Positions 1 through 7,083 are shown, numbered from the stretch's first letter. The stretch is DNA of 8,124 nt from Quadrisphaera sp. (GCA_029258695.1 JARIBR010000050.1:1-8124), one strand, 5' to 3'. A program made the numbers and translations. The notes: generated by a model from the letters alone, not told the origin.

Positions 1-1825
1 GCCCGATCACCTCGCCGATCTTGTCCACCGGCACCTTGACGGCGATGACGCGCGGCGCGGTGGCCGCCATCTCGTCGGGGGCGTCGATGGCCTCGGACAT
101 GACGCCGAGGATGTGCAGGCGCGCGTCGCGGGCCTGGGTCAGCGCCCCGGCGAGCACGGAGGCGGGGATGCCGTCGAGCTTGGTGTCCAGCTGGATCGCC
201 GTCACGAAGTCCTTGGTGCCGGCGACCTTGAAGTCCATGTCACCGAAGGCGTCCTCGGAGCCGAGGATGTCGGTCAGCGCCGCGTAGCGGGTCTCGCCGT
301 CCACGATGTCGGTGACGAGCCCCATGGCGATGCCCGCGACCGGGGCCTTCAGCGGCACCCCCGCGTTGAGCAGCGAGAGCGTCGAGGCGCACACCGATCC
401 CATGGAGGTCGAGCCGTTGGAGCCCAGCGCCTCGGAGACCTGACGGATCGCGTACGGGAAGTCCTCGCGGCTGGGCAGCACGGGCACGAGCGCCCGCTCG
501 GCGAGCGCGCCGTGGCCGACCTCGCGGCGCTTGGGGTTGCCCACGCGACCGGTCTCACCGGTGGAGAACGGCGGGAAGTTGTAGTTGTGCATGTAGCGCT
601 TGCGCGTCACCGGGTTCAGGGTGTCCAGCTGCTGCTCCATGCGGAGCATGTTCAGCGTGGTCACCCCGAGGATCTGCGTCTCGCCGCGCTCGAACAGCGC
701 CGAGCCGTGCACCCGCGGCAGGACGTCCACCTCGGCGGAGAGCTGGCGGATGTCCTGGGGGCCGCGCCCGTCCATGCGGACGCCGTCGTCGAGGGTGCGC
801 CGGCGCACGAGGGACTTGTTCAGCGAGCGGAACGCCGCGCTGACCTCCTTCTCGCGGCCCTCGAAATGCGGGCCGACCTTCTCCAGGACGGCGGCCTTGA
901 CGTCGGCGACCTTGTCGTCGCGCTCAGTCTTGCCCTCGGTGCGCAGCGCGGCGCTCAGGTCGTCGGACCCGGCGGCGGTGACGGCCTCGAGCACGTCGTC
1001 GGAGTAGTCGAGGAAGCGCGGGTACTCCCGGACCTCCTTGGCCGCGGAGCGGAGCTCGGACTGCGCGGCGCACAGCGAGGCGATGAACGGCTTGGCGGCG
1101 TCCAGGCCCTGGGCGACGACCTCCTCGGTGGGCGCCGGGGCGCCGATGCCGATGAGGTCGAGCGCCTTCTCGGTGGCCTCGGCCTCGACCATCATGATCG
1201 CGACGTCAGCAGAGTCGTCGGCCCCGCCATCTCCTCGGACCATGCGGCCGGCCACGACCATGTCGAAGACGGAGCTCTCCAGCTGGGTGAAGGTGGGGAA
1301 GGCCACCCACTGGTGGGTGCCACCGTCGGCGAGCAGCGCCATGCGTACGCCGCCGATCGGGCCCGAGAACGGCAGGCCCGAGAGCTGGGTGGACGCCGAG
1401 GCGGCGTTGATGGCGAGGACGTCATAGCCGTCCTGCGGGTGCAGCGCCATGACGGTGATGACCACCTGGACCTCGTTGCGCAGCCCGGAGACGAACGTGG
1501 GGCGCAGCGGGCGGTCGATGAGGCGGCACGTGAGGATCGCGTCGGTGCTGGGACGCCCCTCGCGGCGGAAGAAGCTGCCGGGGATCTTGCCCGCGGCGTA
1601 CATCCGCTCCTCGACGTCGACGGTGAGGGGGAAGAAGTCGAAGTGGTCCTTCGGGGTCTTCCCGGCCGTCGTCGCCGAGAGGAGCATGGTCTCGTCGTCG
1701 AGGTACGCGGCGACGGAGCCGGCGGCCTGGCGGGCCAGGCGGCCGGTCTCGAAGCGGACGGTGCGCTGGCCGTAACGGCCGTTGTCGATGAGCGCCTGCG
1801 CGCTGGTGATCTCGGGACCCTCCAT
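1..1825 (-). CDS. pnp: Polynucleotide phosphorylase (PNPase), C-terminus cut by window edge
   Basis: Phosphorolytic 3'-to-5' exoribonuclease and RNA-tailing enzyme of the cytoplasm; in actinobacteria it has also been called guanosine pentaphosphate synthetase (GpsI). The frame is open from the left edge to an ATG at 1825 and gives 608 residues, about four fifths of the usual 740-750. Order: first RNase PH domain (about 20-160), helical linker domain, second catalytic RNase PH domain (about 345-565), then the start of the KH domain, whose VDKIGEVIG motif is the last thing in the window; the rest of KH and the S1 domain lie to the left. Catalytic-site signatures are intact: PKRREVGHG with Arg433-Arg434, [10 protein letters not shown] (468-477), and Asp525 and Asp531 in the [10 protein letters not shown] stretch, matching the E. 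coli Asp486/Asp492 pair. The ATG has a near-perfect Shine-Dalgarno. It follows rpsO, the classical order. Identification is very secure; the open frame ends only because the window does. Confidence 0.97.
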   Translation of the reverse strand, partial: MEGPEITSAQALIDNGRYGQRTVRFETGRLARQAAGSVAAYLDDETMLLSATTAGKTPKDHFDFFPLTVDVEERMYAAGKIPGSFFRREGRPSTDAILTCRLIDRPLRPTFVSGLRNEVQVVITVMALHPQDGYDVLAINAASASTQLSGLPFSGPIGGVRMALLADGGTHQWVAFPTFTQLESSVFDMVVAGRMVRGDGGADDSADVAIMMVEAEATEKALDLIGIGAPAPTEEVVAQGLDAAKPFIASLCAAQSELRSAAKEVREYPRFLDYSDDVLEAVTAAGSDDLSAALRTEGKTERDDKVADVKAAVLEKVGPHFEGREKEVSAAFRSLNKSLVRRRTLDDGVRMDGRGPQDIRQLSAEVDVLPRVHGSALFERGETQILGVTTLNMLRMEQQLDTLNPVTRKRYMHNYNFPPFSTGETGRVGNPKRREVGHGALAERALVPVLPSREDFPYAIRQVSEALGSNGSTSMGSVCASTLSLLNAGVPLKAPVAGIAMGLVTDIVDGETRYAALTDILGSEDAFGDMDFKVAGTKDFVTAIQLDTKLDGIPASVLAGALTQARDARLHILGVMSEAIDAPDEMAATAPRVIAVKVPVDKIGEVIG

Positions 1826-1831
1826 GGGTGC

Positions 1832-1838
1832 CCTCCTT
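1832..1838 (-). promoter_or_regulatory. Ribosome binding site of pnp
   Basis: On the minus strand the bases read AAGGAGG, complementary to the 3' end of 16S rRNA, six bases before the ATG at 1825. This fixes the pnp start and predicts efficient initiation. It is the strongest Shine-Dalgarno in the window. Confidence 0.85.
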
Positions 1839-1880
1839 CTGTGGTGGTGCCTGCGGCTGGGGGGCGCGCTCTCGCGTCCC

Positions 1881-1930
1881 GGCCTTCGATCGAGGCCCAC
1901 GGGAGGCCGCGCCGGCGACGTGCCGGCGCG
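1881..1930 (-). promoter_or_regulatory. Hairpins in the pnp leader (possible RNA-processing site)
   Basis: Two potential RNA hairpins lie 55-105 bases before the pnp start. One has a 9-bp perfect stem (1908-1916 with 1922-1930) and a 5-base loop. The other has a 5-bp stem (GGCCT 1881-1885 with AGGCC 1893-1897) around a TCGATCG loop. In E. coli and Streptomyces the rpsO-pnp intergenic RNA folds and is cut by RNase III, which feeds PNPase autoregulation. Seeing hairpins here is consistent with that; the cleavage itself is inference. The stems are short, and GC-rich DNA forms such stems by chance. The rest of the 1826-2114 gap shows a G-rich run near 1983-2003 on the plus strand and no ORF I believe. 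Confidence 0.35.
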
Positions 1931-2075
1931 CTGCCCGGGGGCCACCACCGAGGACCGGCGACGGGCGCCGTGCCCCGCTGCGTGGCGGGTGGGTGGTGGG
2001 TGGTTCAACGGTGCTCGTGGTGCTCCGGTGCTGCGCGCGCACGCGGTCCCTCGTCGCGGAGGGCACGCACGAGCA

Positions 2076-2107
2076 CGGCCCCGGACGGCCGGTGCCGTCC
2101 GGGGCCG
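2076..2107 (-). terminator. Strong hairpin after rpsO (terminator or processing hairpin)
   Basis: A perfect 14-bp stem (2076-2089 with 2094-2107) closed by a 4-base loop begins 7 bases after the rpsO stop codon. No T-tract follows on the minus strand, which is usual for actinobacterial hairpin terminators. Because pnp follows in the same direction, it is probably a partial terminator or attenuator, or the 3'-end-protecting and RNase III-processed hairpin of rpsO mRNA, rather than a full stop. Confidence 0.7.
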
Positions 2108-2114
2108 GAGCGCG

Positions 2115-2384
2115 TCAGCGGCGCAGACCGAGCCGCGCGATGATCGAGCGGTAGCGGTTCACGTCGGTCTTGGTGAGGTACTGCAGGAGGCGGCGACGCT
2201 GGCCGACGAGCAGCAGCAGCCCACGACGGCTGTGGTGGTCGTGCTTGTGCGTCTTGAAGTGCTCGGTGAGGTCCTTGATGCGCTGGCTCAGCAGCGCGAT
2301 CTGCACCTCGGGCGACCCGGTGTCCCCGGGAGCGGTGGCGTACTCGGACATGATGCGCGCCTTCGTGGCGGCGTCGAGCGGCAT
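2115..2384 (-). CDS. rpsO: 30S ribosomal protein S15
   Basis: Primary 16S rRNA-binding protein of the small-subunit platform; it binds the central-domain three-way junction early in 30S assembly. The 89-residue product has the exact family length and the hallmark segments: [12 protein letters not shown] (21-32), the S15 signature [17 protein letters not shown] (39-55), [15 protein letters not shown] and the C-terminal [13 protein letters not shown]. The ATG at 2384 gives the standard [11 protein letters not shown] start. A GAGGAGA Shine-Dalgarno (2397-2403) sits 12 bases upstream, a little far but the only candidate. It lies between ribF (115 bases upstream) and pnp, the usual order. S15 commonly represses its own translation through its mRNA leader; the leader here is long enough, but no known S15-binding fold is recognised. 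Confidence 0.98.
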   Translation of the reverse strand: MPLDAATKARIMSEYATAPGDTGSPEVQIALLSQRIKDLTEHFKTHKHDHHSRRGLLLLVGQRRRLLQYLTKTDVNRYRSIIARLGLRR

Positions 2385-2499
2385 GGGGAACTCAGGTCTC
2401 CTCGGTGCGGTCTCGTTGCGCGGCGCTCCGGGGCTGGTCCACCCGGGCTCTCTCTGTCCCCTCAGCCTGTTCCCAGGATGTGGGGTCCGCGGCCGATGA
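2385..2499 (-). promoter_or_regulatory. rpsO leader / ribF-rpsO intergenic region
   Basis: This 115-base gap holds the rpsO Shine-Dalgarno (GAGGAGA, 2397-2403) and probably an rpsO promoter or an autoregulatory leader. One visible pairing is GGGGA (revcomp of 2457-2461) with TCCCC directly before the start codon (revcomp of 2385-2389). No convincing -10/-35 pair was found by eye, and no terminator for ribF is evident, so ribF-rpsO read-through is possible. Confidence 0.35.
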
Positions 2500-3567
2500 T
2501 CACGGCACGTGCAGTCTAGCAGCGCGCAGGACGGCAGCGGTGCGTGCGGTGTCCGCGTGCATCTGCTCCACCAGCTGGTCGACCCCGTCGAAGCGCAGGG
2601 TCGGCCGCAGGCGCTCCACGAAGTCGAGCGCCACCCGCTCGCCGTAGAGGTCGAGGTCGAGGCGGCCCAGGACGTGCGCCTCGACCTGGCGGACCGCGCC
2701 GTCGAAGGTGGGGTTCGTCCCGATGGAGATGGCGCAGGGCAGGGTGACCTCTTCCGACGTGGTCCCCTCCGGCGCCTCGAGCCGCTCCATCCAGCCCGCG
2801 TACACACCGTCGCCGGGGACGGCGACCTCGATGCCGTCGAGGTTCGCCGTCGGGTAGCCGAGCTCGCGCCCGCGGTGGTCCCCGTGCACGACGGTGCCGA
2901 CCGTGCGGTGCCAGCGCCCCAGCACGGCTGCGGCCTCGGCCACGTCGCCCGCCGCGATCGCCTCCCGGACCCACGTCGAGCTCCACCGGCGCGCGCGGTC
3001 GGGCCCCGAGCCGACCGCCACCCCGGTGGAGTGCGTGCGGCCCGCCACCGCGTCCACGCCGGAGACCTGCACGCCGAGGTCCGCGCCCAGCTCGGTCAGC
3101 AGCGCCAGGTCGCCTTCCCCGCCCTTGCCGAACCGCGCGTCGTCGCCCACGACGACCTCCACGGCGCCGAGGGCGTCGAAGAGCACCTCCCGAGCGAAGG
3201 CGCGGGCGTCCATCGCCGCCAGCTCGGGGGTGAACGGCAGCTCGAGGACGGCGTCCATCCCGGCCTCCTCGAGCAGCCGGGCGCGCGTGCGCGCGGTCAT
3301 GATCGGGACGGGGGCGGCGTCGGGCTTGAGCACCGAGAGGGGGTGACGGTCGAAGGTGACGGCCGCGCAGGGCAGCCCGCGCTCGCGCGCCCTGGCGACC
3401 ACGACGTCGAGGACGCAGCGGTGGCCGCGGTGCAGGCCGTCGAAGGTGCCGAAGGTGACGACCGCCCCCCCCTCGCGACCACCCTCACCGGTCGCGGGAC
3501 AAGCAGCCGGGCTGGCGTGCCACGAGGTCGGGACCTGCTCCAGCGATCGCCACACCTGCACGTGCAC
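2500..3567 (-). CDS. ribF: Bifunctional riboflavin kinase / FAD synthetase
   Basis: Converts riboflavin to FMN with ATP and then FMN to FAD, supplying all flavoenzymes. The 355-residue product has an N-terminal nucleotidyltransferase domain: [10 protein letters not shown] (40-49) carries the HxGH nucleotide-binding motif, followed by VTFDRHP (70-76), VVGDDARFG (139-147) and [14 protein letters not shown] (195-208). The C-terminal riboflavin kinase domain has [15 protein letters not shown] (229-243) with the PTAN Mg/ATP motif, GDGVYAG (252-258), ISIGTNPTF (280-288), the presumed catalytic Glu296 and DLYG. The start is uncertain: GTG at 3567 gives MHVQVW; GTG at 3561 gives the more family-like [11 protein letters not shown]. 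Neither has a clear Shine-Dalgarno. Between VPTSW and VVTFGTFDG there is an extra Gly/Ala-rich segment of roughly 15 residues containing an 8-G run. It is upstream of rpsO and divergent from an ABC exporter, where truB is a common neighbour in other actinobacteria. Confidence 0.96.
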   Translation of the reverse strand: MHVQVWRSLEQVPTSWHASPAACPATGEGGREGGAVVTFGTFDGLHRGHRCVLDVVVARARERGLPCAAVTFDRHPLSVLKPDAAPVPIMTARTRARLLEEAGMDAVLELPFTPELAAMDARAFAREVLFDALGAVEVVVGDDARFGKGGEGDLALLTELGADLGVQVSGVDAVAGRTHSTGVAVGSGPDRARRWSSTWVREAIAAGDVAEAAAVLGRWHRTVGTVVHGDHRGRELGYPTANLDGIEVAVPGDGVYAGWMERLEAPEGTTSEEVTLPCAISIGTNPTFDGAVRQVEAHVLGRLDLDLYGERVALDFVERLRPTLRFDGVDQLVEQMHADTARTAAVLRAARLHVP

Positions 3568-3628
3568 AGCGTGCCATCGACCACGACGTCCTGCGTCCCC
3601 ACCTCGCCCACCGCCCGCGCGCGACCCC

Positions 3629-3655
3629 CTGGACGTCGTACTCCTGCCCTACCCT
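3629..3655 (+). promoter_or_regulatory. Candidate promoter giving a leaderless ABC exporter mRNA
   Basis: A TACCCT hexamer (3650-3655) fits the TAnnnT -10 pattern and ends 6 bases before the ATG at 3662, which would put transcription initiation at or next to the start codon. A weak -35-like CTGGAC lies at 3629-3634 with a 15-base spacer. No Shine-Dalgarno precedes the ATG, which fits leaderless translation, common in actinobacteria. The remainder of 3568-3628 is the shared divergent region with ribF; a 10-base palindrome TGCACGTGCA (3557-3566) overlaps the possible ribF starts. Confidence 0.35.
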
Positions 3656-3661
3656 GCGTCC

Positions 3662-4590
<929 letters not shown>

Positions 4591-4594
<4 letters not shown>

Positions 4595-5469
4595 CCACCA
4601 CGGACCGTCCCCGCGAGCCGGAGCACGCCGCCGGCGCCGACGAGATGGTCTCCGAGGCGCCCCGCGGCAGCCACGCCGTGCTCGACGGCCTCGTGGTCGC
4701 CAAGCGCAACCTGCTGAAGATCCGGCGGGTCCCCGACGTCCTCGTCGGCACGCTGATCTCCCCGATCATGTTCATCATCCTGTTCCGCTACGTCTTCGGC
4801 GGGGCCATCGGCGCCCAGATCCCCGGCGGCGTGAGCTACGCGGAGTACCTCATCCCGGGGATCTTCGCGCAGACGGTGATCTTCGGCGCCACCGTGACCG
4901 GGAGCGGGCTCGCCGAGGACATGCAGAAGGGCATCATCGACCGCTTCCGCTCCTTGCCGATGTCACGCATGGCGGTGCTCGTCGGGCGCACCACCTCGGA
5001 CCTGCTGACGAACGTGCTCGTGACGATCATCATGACGGCGACCGGCCTGCTCGTCGGGTGGCGCATCACGTCGTCCGTCCCCGAGGCGGCCGCGGGCTTC
5101 GCGCTGCTGCTGCTCTTCGCCTACGCCTTCAGCTGGGTCATGGCGTACGTGGGGCTGCTGCTGCGCGCACCGGAGTCGTTCAACCAGATCTCGTTCATCG
5201 TCATCTTCCCGCTGACGTTCATCGCCAACACCTTCGTGCCGCCGGAGACGGTCCCCGCCGCGCTGCGCACCGTCGCGGAGTGGAACCCGATCTCGACCAT
5301 GGTGGCCTCCACCCGCAACCTCTTCGGCAACACCGGCACGCTGCCGCCGCCCACCGGGTCGCTGCCGATCGAGCACCCCACCCTCTACACGCTGGTCTGG
5401 ATCGGCATCGCGCTGGCGATCTTCGTGCCGCTCTCGACCCGGCAGTTCTCCCGGGCCACCTCGCGCTGA
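4591..5469 (+). CDS. ABC-2 type exporter permease, DrrB type
   Basis: Membrane subunit partnering the ATPase encoded just upstream. GTG start at 4591 overlaps the ATPase stop (GTGA), with GGAG at 4580-4583, indicating translational coupling and equimolar synthesis. The 292 residues begin with a hydrophilic cytoplasmic tail (1-45), then about six membrane segments: 50-70, 84-106, 136-157, 165-191, 196-217 and 264-284. The cytoplasmic loop EDMQKGIIDRFRSLPMSR (109-126) and the PLTFIANTFVPPETVP stretch (207-222) with WNPIS (231-235) are typical of DrrB-like ABC-2 permeases. The length is usual and nothing is missing. Small-molecule or lipid export is expected; the substrate is unknown. The gene is followed by GC-rich repeats and no classical terminator. 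Confidence 0.94.
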
Positions 5470-5492
5470 GCGGGCCGCAAGGGCTCGGACGA

Positions 5493-5526
5493 GACCGGCC
5501 GTCCGACCACGACCGGCCGTCCGACC
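5493..5526 (+). repeat. Two direct copies of a 16-base unit, 18-base period
   Basis: GACCGGCCGTCCGACC occurs at 5493-5508 and again, identical, at 5511-5526, separated by two bases. The block starts 24 bases after the permease stop and runs into the 11-base array that follows. It may contribute to an RNA structure at the 3' end of the exporter transcript. Confidence 0.8.
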
Positions 5527-5574
5527 GGTGCCGGACCGGTGCCGGACCGGTGCCGGACCGGTGCCGGACCGGTG
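5521..5574. repeat. Tandem array of an 11-base unit with phased ACCGGT palindromes
   Basis: CCGGACCGGTG is repeated four times without error (5531-5541, 5542-5552, 5553-5563, 5564-5574), preceded by a copy lacking one G (5521-5530). Each unit contains the palindrome ACCGGT (starts 5524, 5535, 5546, 5557, 5568), so five palindromes sit 11 bases apart, close to one helical turn. In RNA, neighbouring units can pair as 6-bp hairpins with 5-base loops on either strand. It lies between the exporter operon and a small gene. The rest of 5470-5715 shows no gene that I can support. Confidence 0.85.
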
Positions 5575-5715
5575 CTCCGCAGGGAGGCCCCAGCGCCCCT
5601 CCCGGCCCTGGCACGACCCTGACGAGATCGCGGGCGTCCTCCACGTCGCGGCGACCGTCGGGAGAGGCTGGTGCCACGGCGCCGGCCGGCGGCGCTGCCC
5701 GATCTCGGAGCCGCC

Positions 5716-5982
5716 ATGACCTCGCTCACGCCCCGTCACACGTCCCTGCCCACCGCGGCCGTCTCCGCGGTGGCCGCCTGGGCGCGCAGCCCGCGCGGCC
5801 GGCGGGCTCTCGCCGCCGCGGCCTCGGTCGCCCTCCAGGTCGTCGCCGAGGTCGCCCACGACTCCCCCTCCCGGGCCCGTCCAGCCGCGCCCGCCGGCCC
5901 GGCACCCGTGCCGGGCGGCTGGGGCAGACCTTCCAGGGGTGATTGCGAGGGCTGGCGCGCCGACCGCCGCGCTCGCGGCTGA
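5716..5982 (+). CDS. Small hypothetical protein, Ala/Arg-rich, related to the product of 6106-6366
   Basis: Predicted 88-residue protein of unknown function. The ATG at 5716 has GGAG five bases upstream (5707-5710); an in-frame GTG at 5671 would add 15 residues but has poorer spacing. Residues about 14-48 form a likely helix with AWARSPRGRRALAAAA, matching SFARTPAGRRALRTAT in the gene at 6106; about 12 of 26 aligned positions are identical. No signal peptide or membrane segment is convincing. The second half is Pro/Ala/Arg-rich low complexity with a strong DNA hairpin inside it (5897-5916), so the real reading frame might end earlier or the tail may be poorly constrained. Resemblance to its neighbour and the Shine-Dalgarno support coding; composition alone would not. 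Confidence 0.5.
   Translation: MTSLTPRHTSLPTAAVSAVAAWARSPRGRRALAAAASVALQVVAEVAHDSPSRARPAAPAGPAPVPGGWGRPSRGDCEGWRADRRARG
5897..5916. repeat. 9-bp hairpin inside the 3' part of the small gene at 5716
   Basis: GCCCGGCAC (5897-5905) and GTGCCGGGC (5908-5916) are perfect inverse complements separated by two bases. In RNA the closing pairs would open to a larger loop. It could act as a terminator-like structure, or be chance in GC-rich DNA. Confidence 0.5.
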
Positions 5983-5986
5983 GGAG

Positions 5987-6002
5987 CGGAGCGGCCGCTC
6001 CG
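5987..6002. repeat. Perfect 16-bp palindrome after the small gene
   Basis: CGGAGCGGCCGCTCCG is its own reverse complement and begins four bases after the stop codon at 5980-5982. As RNA it can fold to a 6-bp stem with a GGCC loop; as DNA it could be a dimer-binding operator for the next gene at 6106. No T-tract follows. The remaining bases to 6105 hold only the next gene's ribosome binding site. Confidence 0.55.
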
Positions 6003-6105
6003 GAGGCCACGCGGCGGGGCTCGACCGGCCGCAGGCGTCCCAGCAAGGCATCCTGGGCCCAGCCGGCGCGCCACCGCGCCGCCCAGACGACCCGGAGGAC
6101 ATGCC

Positions 6106-6366
6106 ATGGTCAACCTGTTCGGGACGCTCGCCTCGTTCGCCCGCACGCCCGCCGGCCGCCGCGCCCTGCGCACGGCCACCGCCAAGGCTCAGGAGCTGGC
6201 CGCGGACCCCCGTGCGAAGGAGAAGGTCGCCGAGGTCAAGGACCGCTTCCAGCGCCGCGGCGGCGGGACGCCCGGGTCCGACCAGCCGTCCGCCCCCGAC
6301 CCTTCGTGGACCTCGGGGCACGACGACGAGCCGGACCGCCACGACGATCGGCCGCACCGCTCCTGA
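6106..6366 (+). CDS. Small hypothetical protein, conserved actinobacterial-like helical type
   Basis: Predicted 86-residue soluble protein of unknown function. The ATG at 6106 is preceded by GGAGG (6094-6098) with 7-base spacing, better than the ATG at 6101. The N-terminal half (about 1-50) looks like an amphipathic helix pair: LASFARTPAGRRALRTAT followed by AADPRAKEKVAEVKDRF and a short RRGGG. From memory this (R/T)PxGRRAL ... DPRxxxKVxxLxxRF plan recurs in short uncharacterised actinobacterial proteins; I cannot check that here. The last 35 residues are acidic/basic and disordered, rich in Asp, His, Pro and Ser. No cysteines, signal peptide or membrane helix. It stands 123 bases after its apparent paralogue in the same direction and could be co-transcribed with it. 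Confidence 0.7.
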   Translation: MVNLFGTLASFARTPAGRRALRTATAKAQELAADPRAKEKVAEVKDRFQRRGGGTPGSDQPSAPDPSWTSGHDDEPDRHDDRPHRS

Positions 6367-6434
6367 CGCCCGGGCACCCGTGCTGACCAGCGACCTCCCT
6401 CACTGACCGGGGACGCGCCACCGCGCCTACGCGG

Positions 6435-6516
6435 CGCACCACCTCCGACCGGGGACGTCCCACCCCGTCCTCACGGCGTTCTGTGCGGTGCAGCGTCCCC
6501 GGTCGGAGGTGGTGCG
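6435..6516. repeat. Perfect 23-bp inverted repeat with 36-base loop
   Basis: Bases 6435-6457 are the exact reverse complement of 6494-6516. Part of the left arm, GACCGGGGACG (6447-6457), also occurs as a direct copy 42 bases earlier at 6405-6415, and both copies are followed by CCACC after two bases (6418-6422 and 6460-6464). The element lies between convergent genes (plus-strand stop at 6366, minus-strand stop at 6669), so it may be a bidirectional terminator. A stem this long with a sizeable loop could also be a dispersed palindromic repeat element. No T-tract adjoins it. No ORF in 6367-6668 looks real. Confidence 0.75.
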
Positions 6517-6577
6517 GGGCTCTCGGGGGCCGGGGATCGCGGCCGAGGGGACGAGGCTCCGCCGCTGGGACCGCTGC

Positions 6578-6639
6578 GGTCGGGTGGCCGCTTAGGTCGG
6601 GTGGCAGCTCCGGTCGGGTGGCAGCCCCGGTCGGGTGGC
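6578..6639. repeat. Four tandem copies of GGTCGGGTGGC, exact 17-base period
   Basis: The 11-base core GGTCGGGTGGC starts at 6578, 6595, 6612 and 6629, each separated by a variable 6-base spacer (CGCTTA, AGCTCC, AGCCCC). A truncated inverted copy, CACCCGACC, lies at 6653-6661. Conserved core with variable spacer at constant spacing is unlike simple slippage repeats. It is downstream of the DUF779 gene on the minus strand. Confidence 0.85.
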
Positions 6640-6661
6640 CGCGCGGACAGGGCACCCGACC
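6629..6661 (-). terminator. Candidate terminator of the aldehyde dehydrogenase-DUF779 operon
   Basis: GGTCGGGTG (6629-6637) pairs perfectly with CACCCGACC (6653-6661) to give a 9-bp stem and 15-base loop, starting 7 bases past the DUF779 stop on the minus strand. No T-tract. The plus-strand arm is the last copy of the 17-base-period array, so further copies could form alternative stems with the same inverted arm. Confidence 0.5.
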
Positions 6662-6668
6662 GACGTCC

Positions 6669-7073
6669 CTACCCGGCGGGCACCGCGGCCGGGCTCGCCG
6701 CCTCGTCGTCGGTGAGCAGCCGCGAGCGGATGAGGAACCGGACGCCGTCGGGGGCCTCGAGGCTGAAGCCCGCGCCACGGCCCGGCACCACGTCGACGGT
6801 GAGGTGGGTGTGCTCCCACCGCCGGTACTGCGCCGCCGTCATGCAGAACGCAGCGCCGGCGACCTCACCGAGCACGACGTCGCGCGGGCCCATCACGAGG
6901 TCGCCCTCGGGGAAGCACATCGGCGAGGACCCGTCGCAGCACCCACCGGACTGGTGGAAGACCACGGGGCCGTGACGGGCCCTCAGCCGCTCCACCACCT
7001 CGGCGGCGGCCGGGGTGATCGCCACGCGTCCCGGCGCGGCGACCTCTGCACCGGCCACCTCGCCCGACGTCAC
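6669..7073 (-). CDS. DUF779 family protein, partner of aldehyde dehydrogenase
   Basis: Small soluble protein (134 residues from this start) of the DUF779 family, function unproven. The family core is complete: VERLRARHGPVVFHQSGGCCDGSSPMCFP (27-55, written from its conserved Cys45, Cys46 and Cys53), GDLVMGPRDVVLGEV (57-71), and the WEHTHLTVDVVPGRG segment (86-100) followed by GFSLE and FLIRSR. The clustered Cys and the HTH histidines (88, 90) suggest metal binding or redox chemistry, which is inference. The GTG at 7073 lies 10 bases after the aldehyde dehydrogenase stop but has no clear Shine-Dalgarno; later GTGs at residues 6 or 16 are possible since the core starts near residue 16. The TGATG at the upstream stop gives only a 4-codon frame and is not the start. 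DUF779 genes recurrently sit beside this class of aldehyde dehydrogenase, suggesting a supporting role for it. Confidence 0.9.
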   Translation of the reverse strand: MTSGEVAGAEVAAPGRVAITPAAAEVVERLRARHGPVVFHQSGGCCDGSSPMCFPEGDLVMGPRDVVLGEVAGAAFCMTAAQYRRWEHTHLTVDVVPGRGAGFSLEAPDGVRFLIRSRLLTDDEAASPAAVPAG

Positions 7074-7083
7074 CGGCGGCCCA

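Noticed and set aside
1983..2003. G-rich run as a G-quadruplex in the pnp leader region
   Set aside because: It has three GGG runs with only GG runs beside them and sits on the strand opposite to the mRNA. Too weak to call in GC-rich DNA.
113..2143. 676-codon open frame on the plus strand opposite pnp and rpsO
   Set aside because: It is antisense to two unmistakable genes, and its product is rich in Gly, Arg, Val and Asp with no family features. Long spurious frames opposite real genes are expected in high-GC DNA.
2507..2516. Similar CACGTGC strings at the end of ribF and near its start (3557-3566)
   Set aside because: The copy at the 3' end encodes LHVP in ribF, and the match is too short to be more than chance.
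5521..5574. 11-base array as a CRISPR
   Set aside because: Units are contiguous, far shorter than CRISPR repeats, and have no spacers or cas genes nearby.
4963..6357. 464-codon open frame on the minus strand across the permease and small genes
   Set aside because: It is antisense to the permease and translates the 11-base array as a repetitive RSGTGPAPV-like stretch. No domain is recognisable and no good start is present.
6435..6516. Inverted repeat as the ends of an insertion sequence
   Set aside because: Only 36 bases lie between the arms, with no transposase frame and no flanking target duplication visible.
6578..6639. 17-base-period array as a CRISPR or origin iterons
   Set aside because: The 11-base core and 6-base spacers are too short for CRISPR. 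Iterons would need an adjacent replication initiator gene and an AT-rich region, and neither is present.
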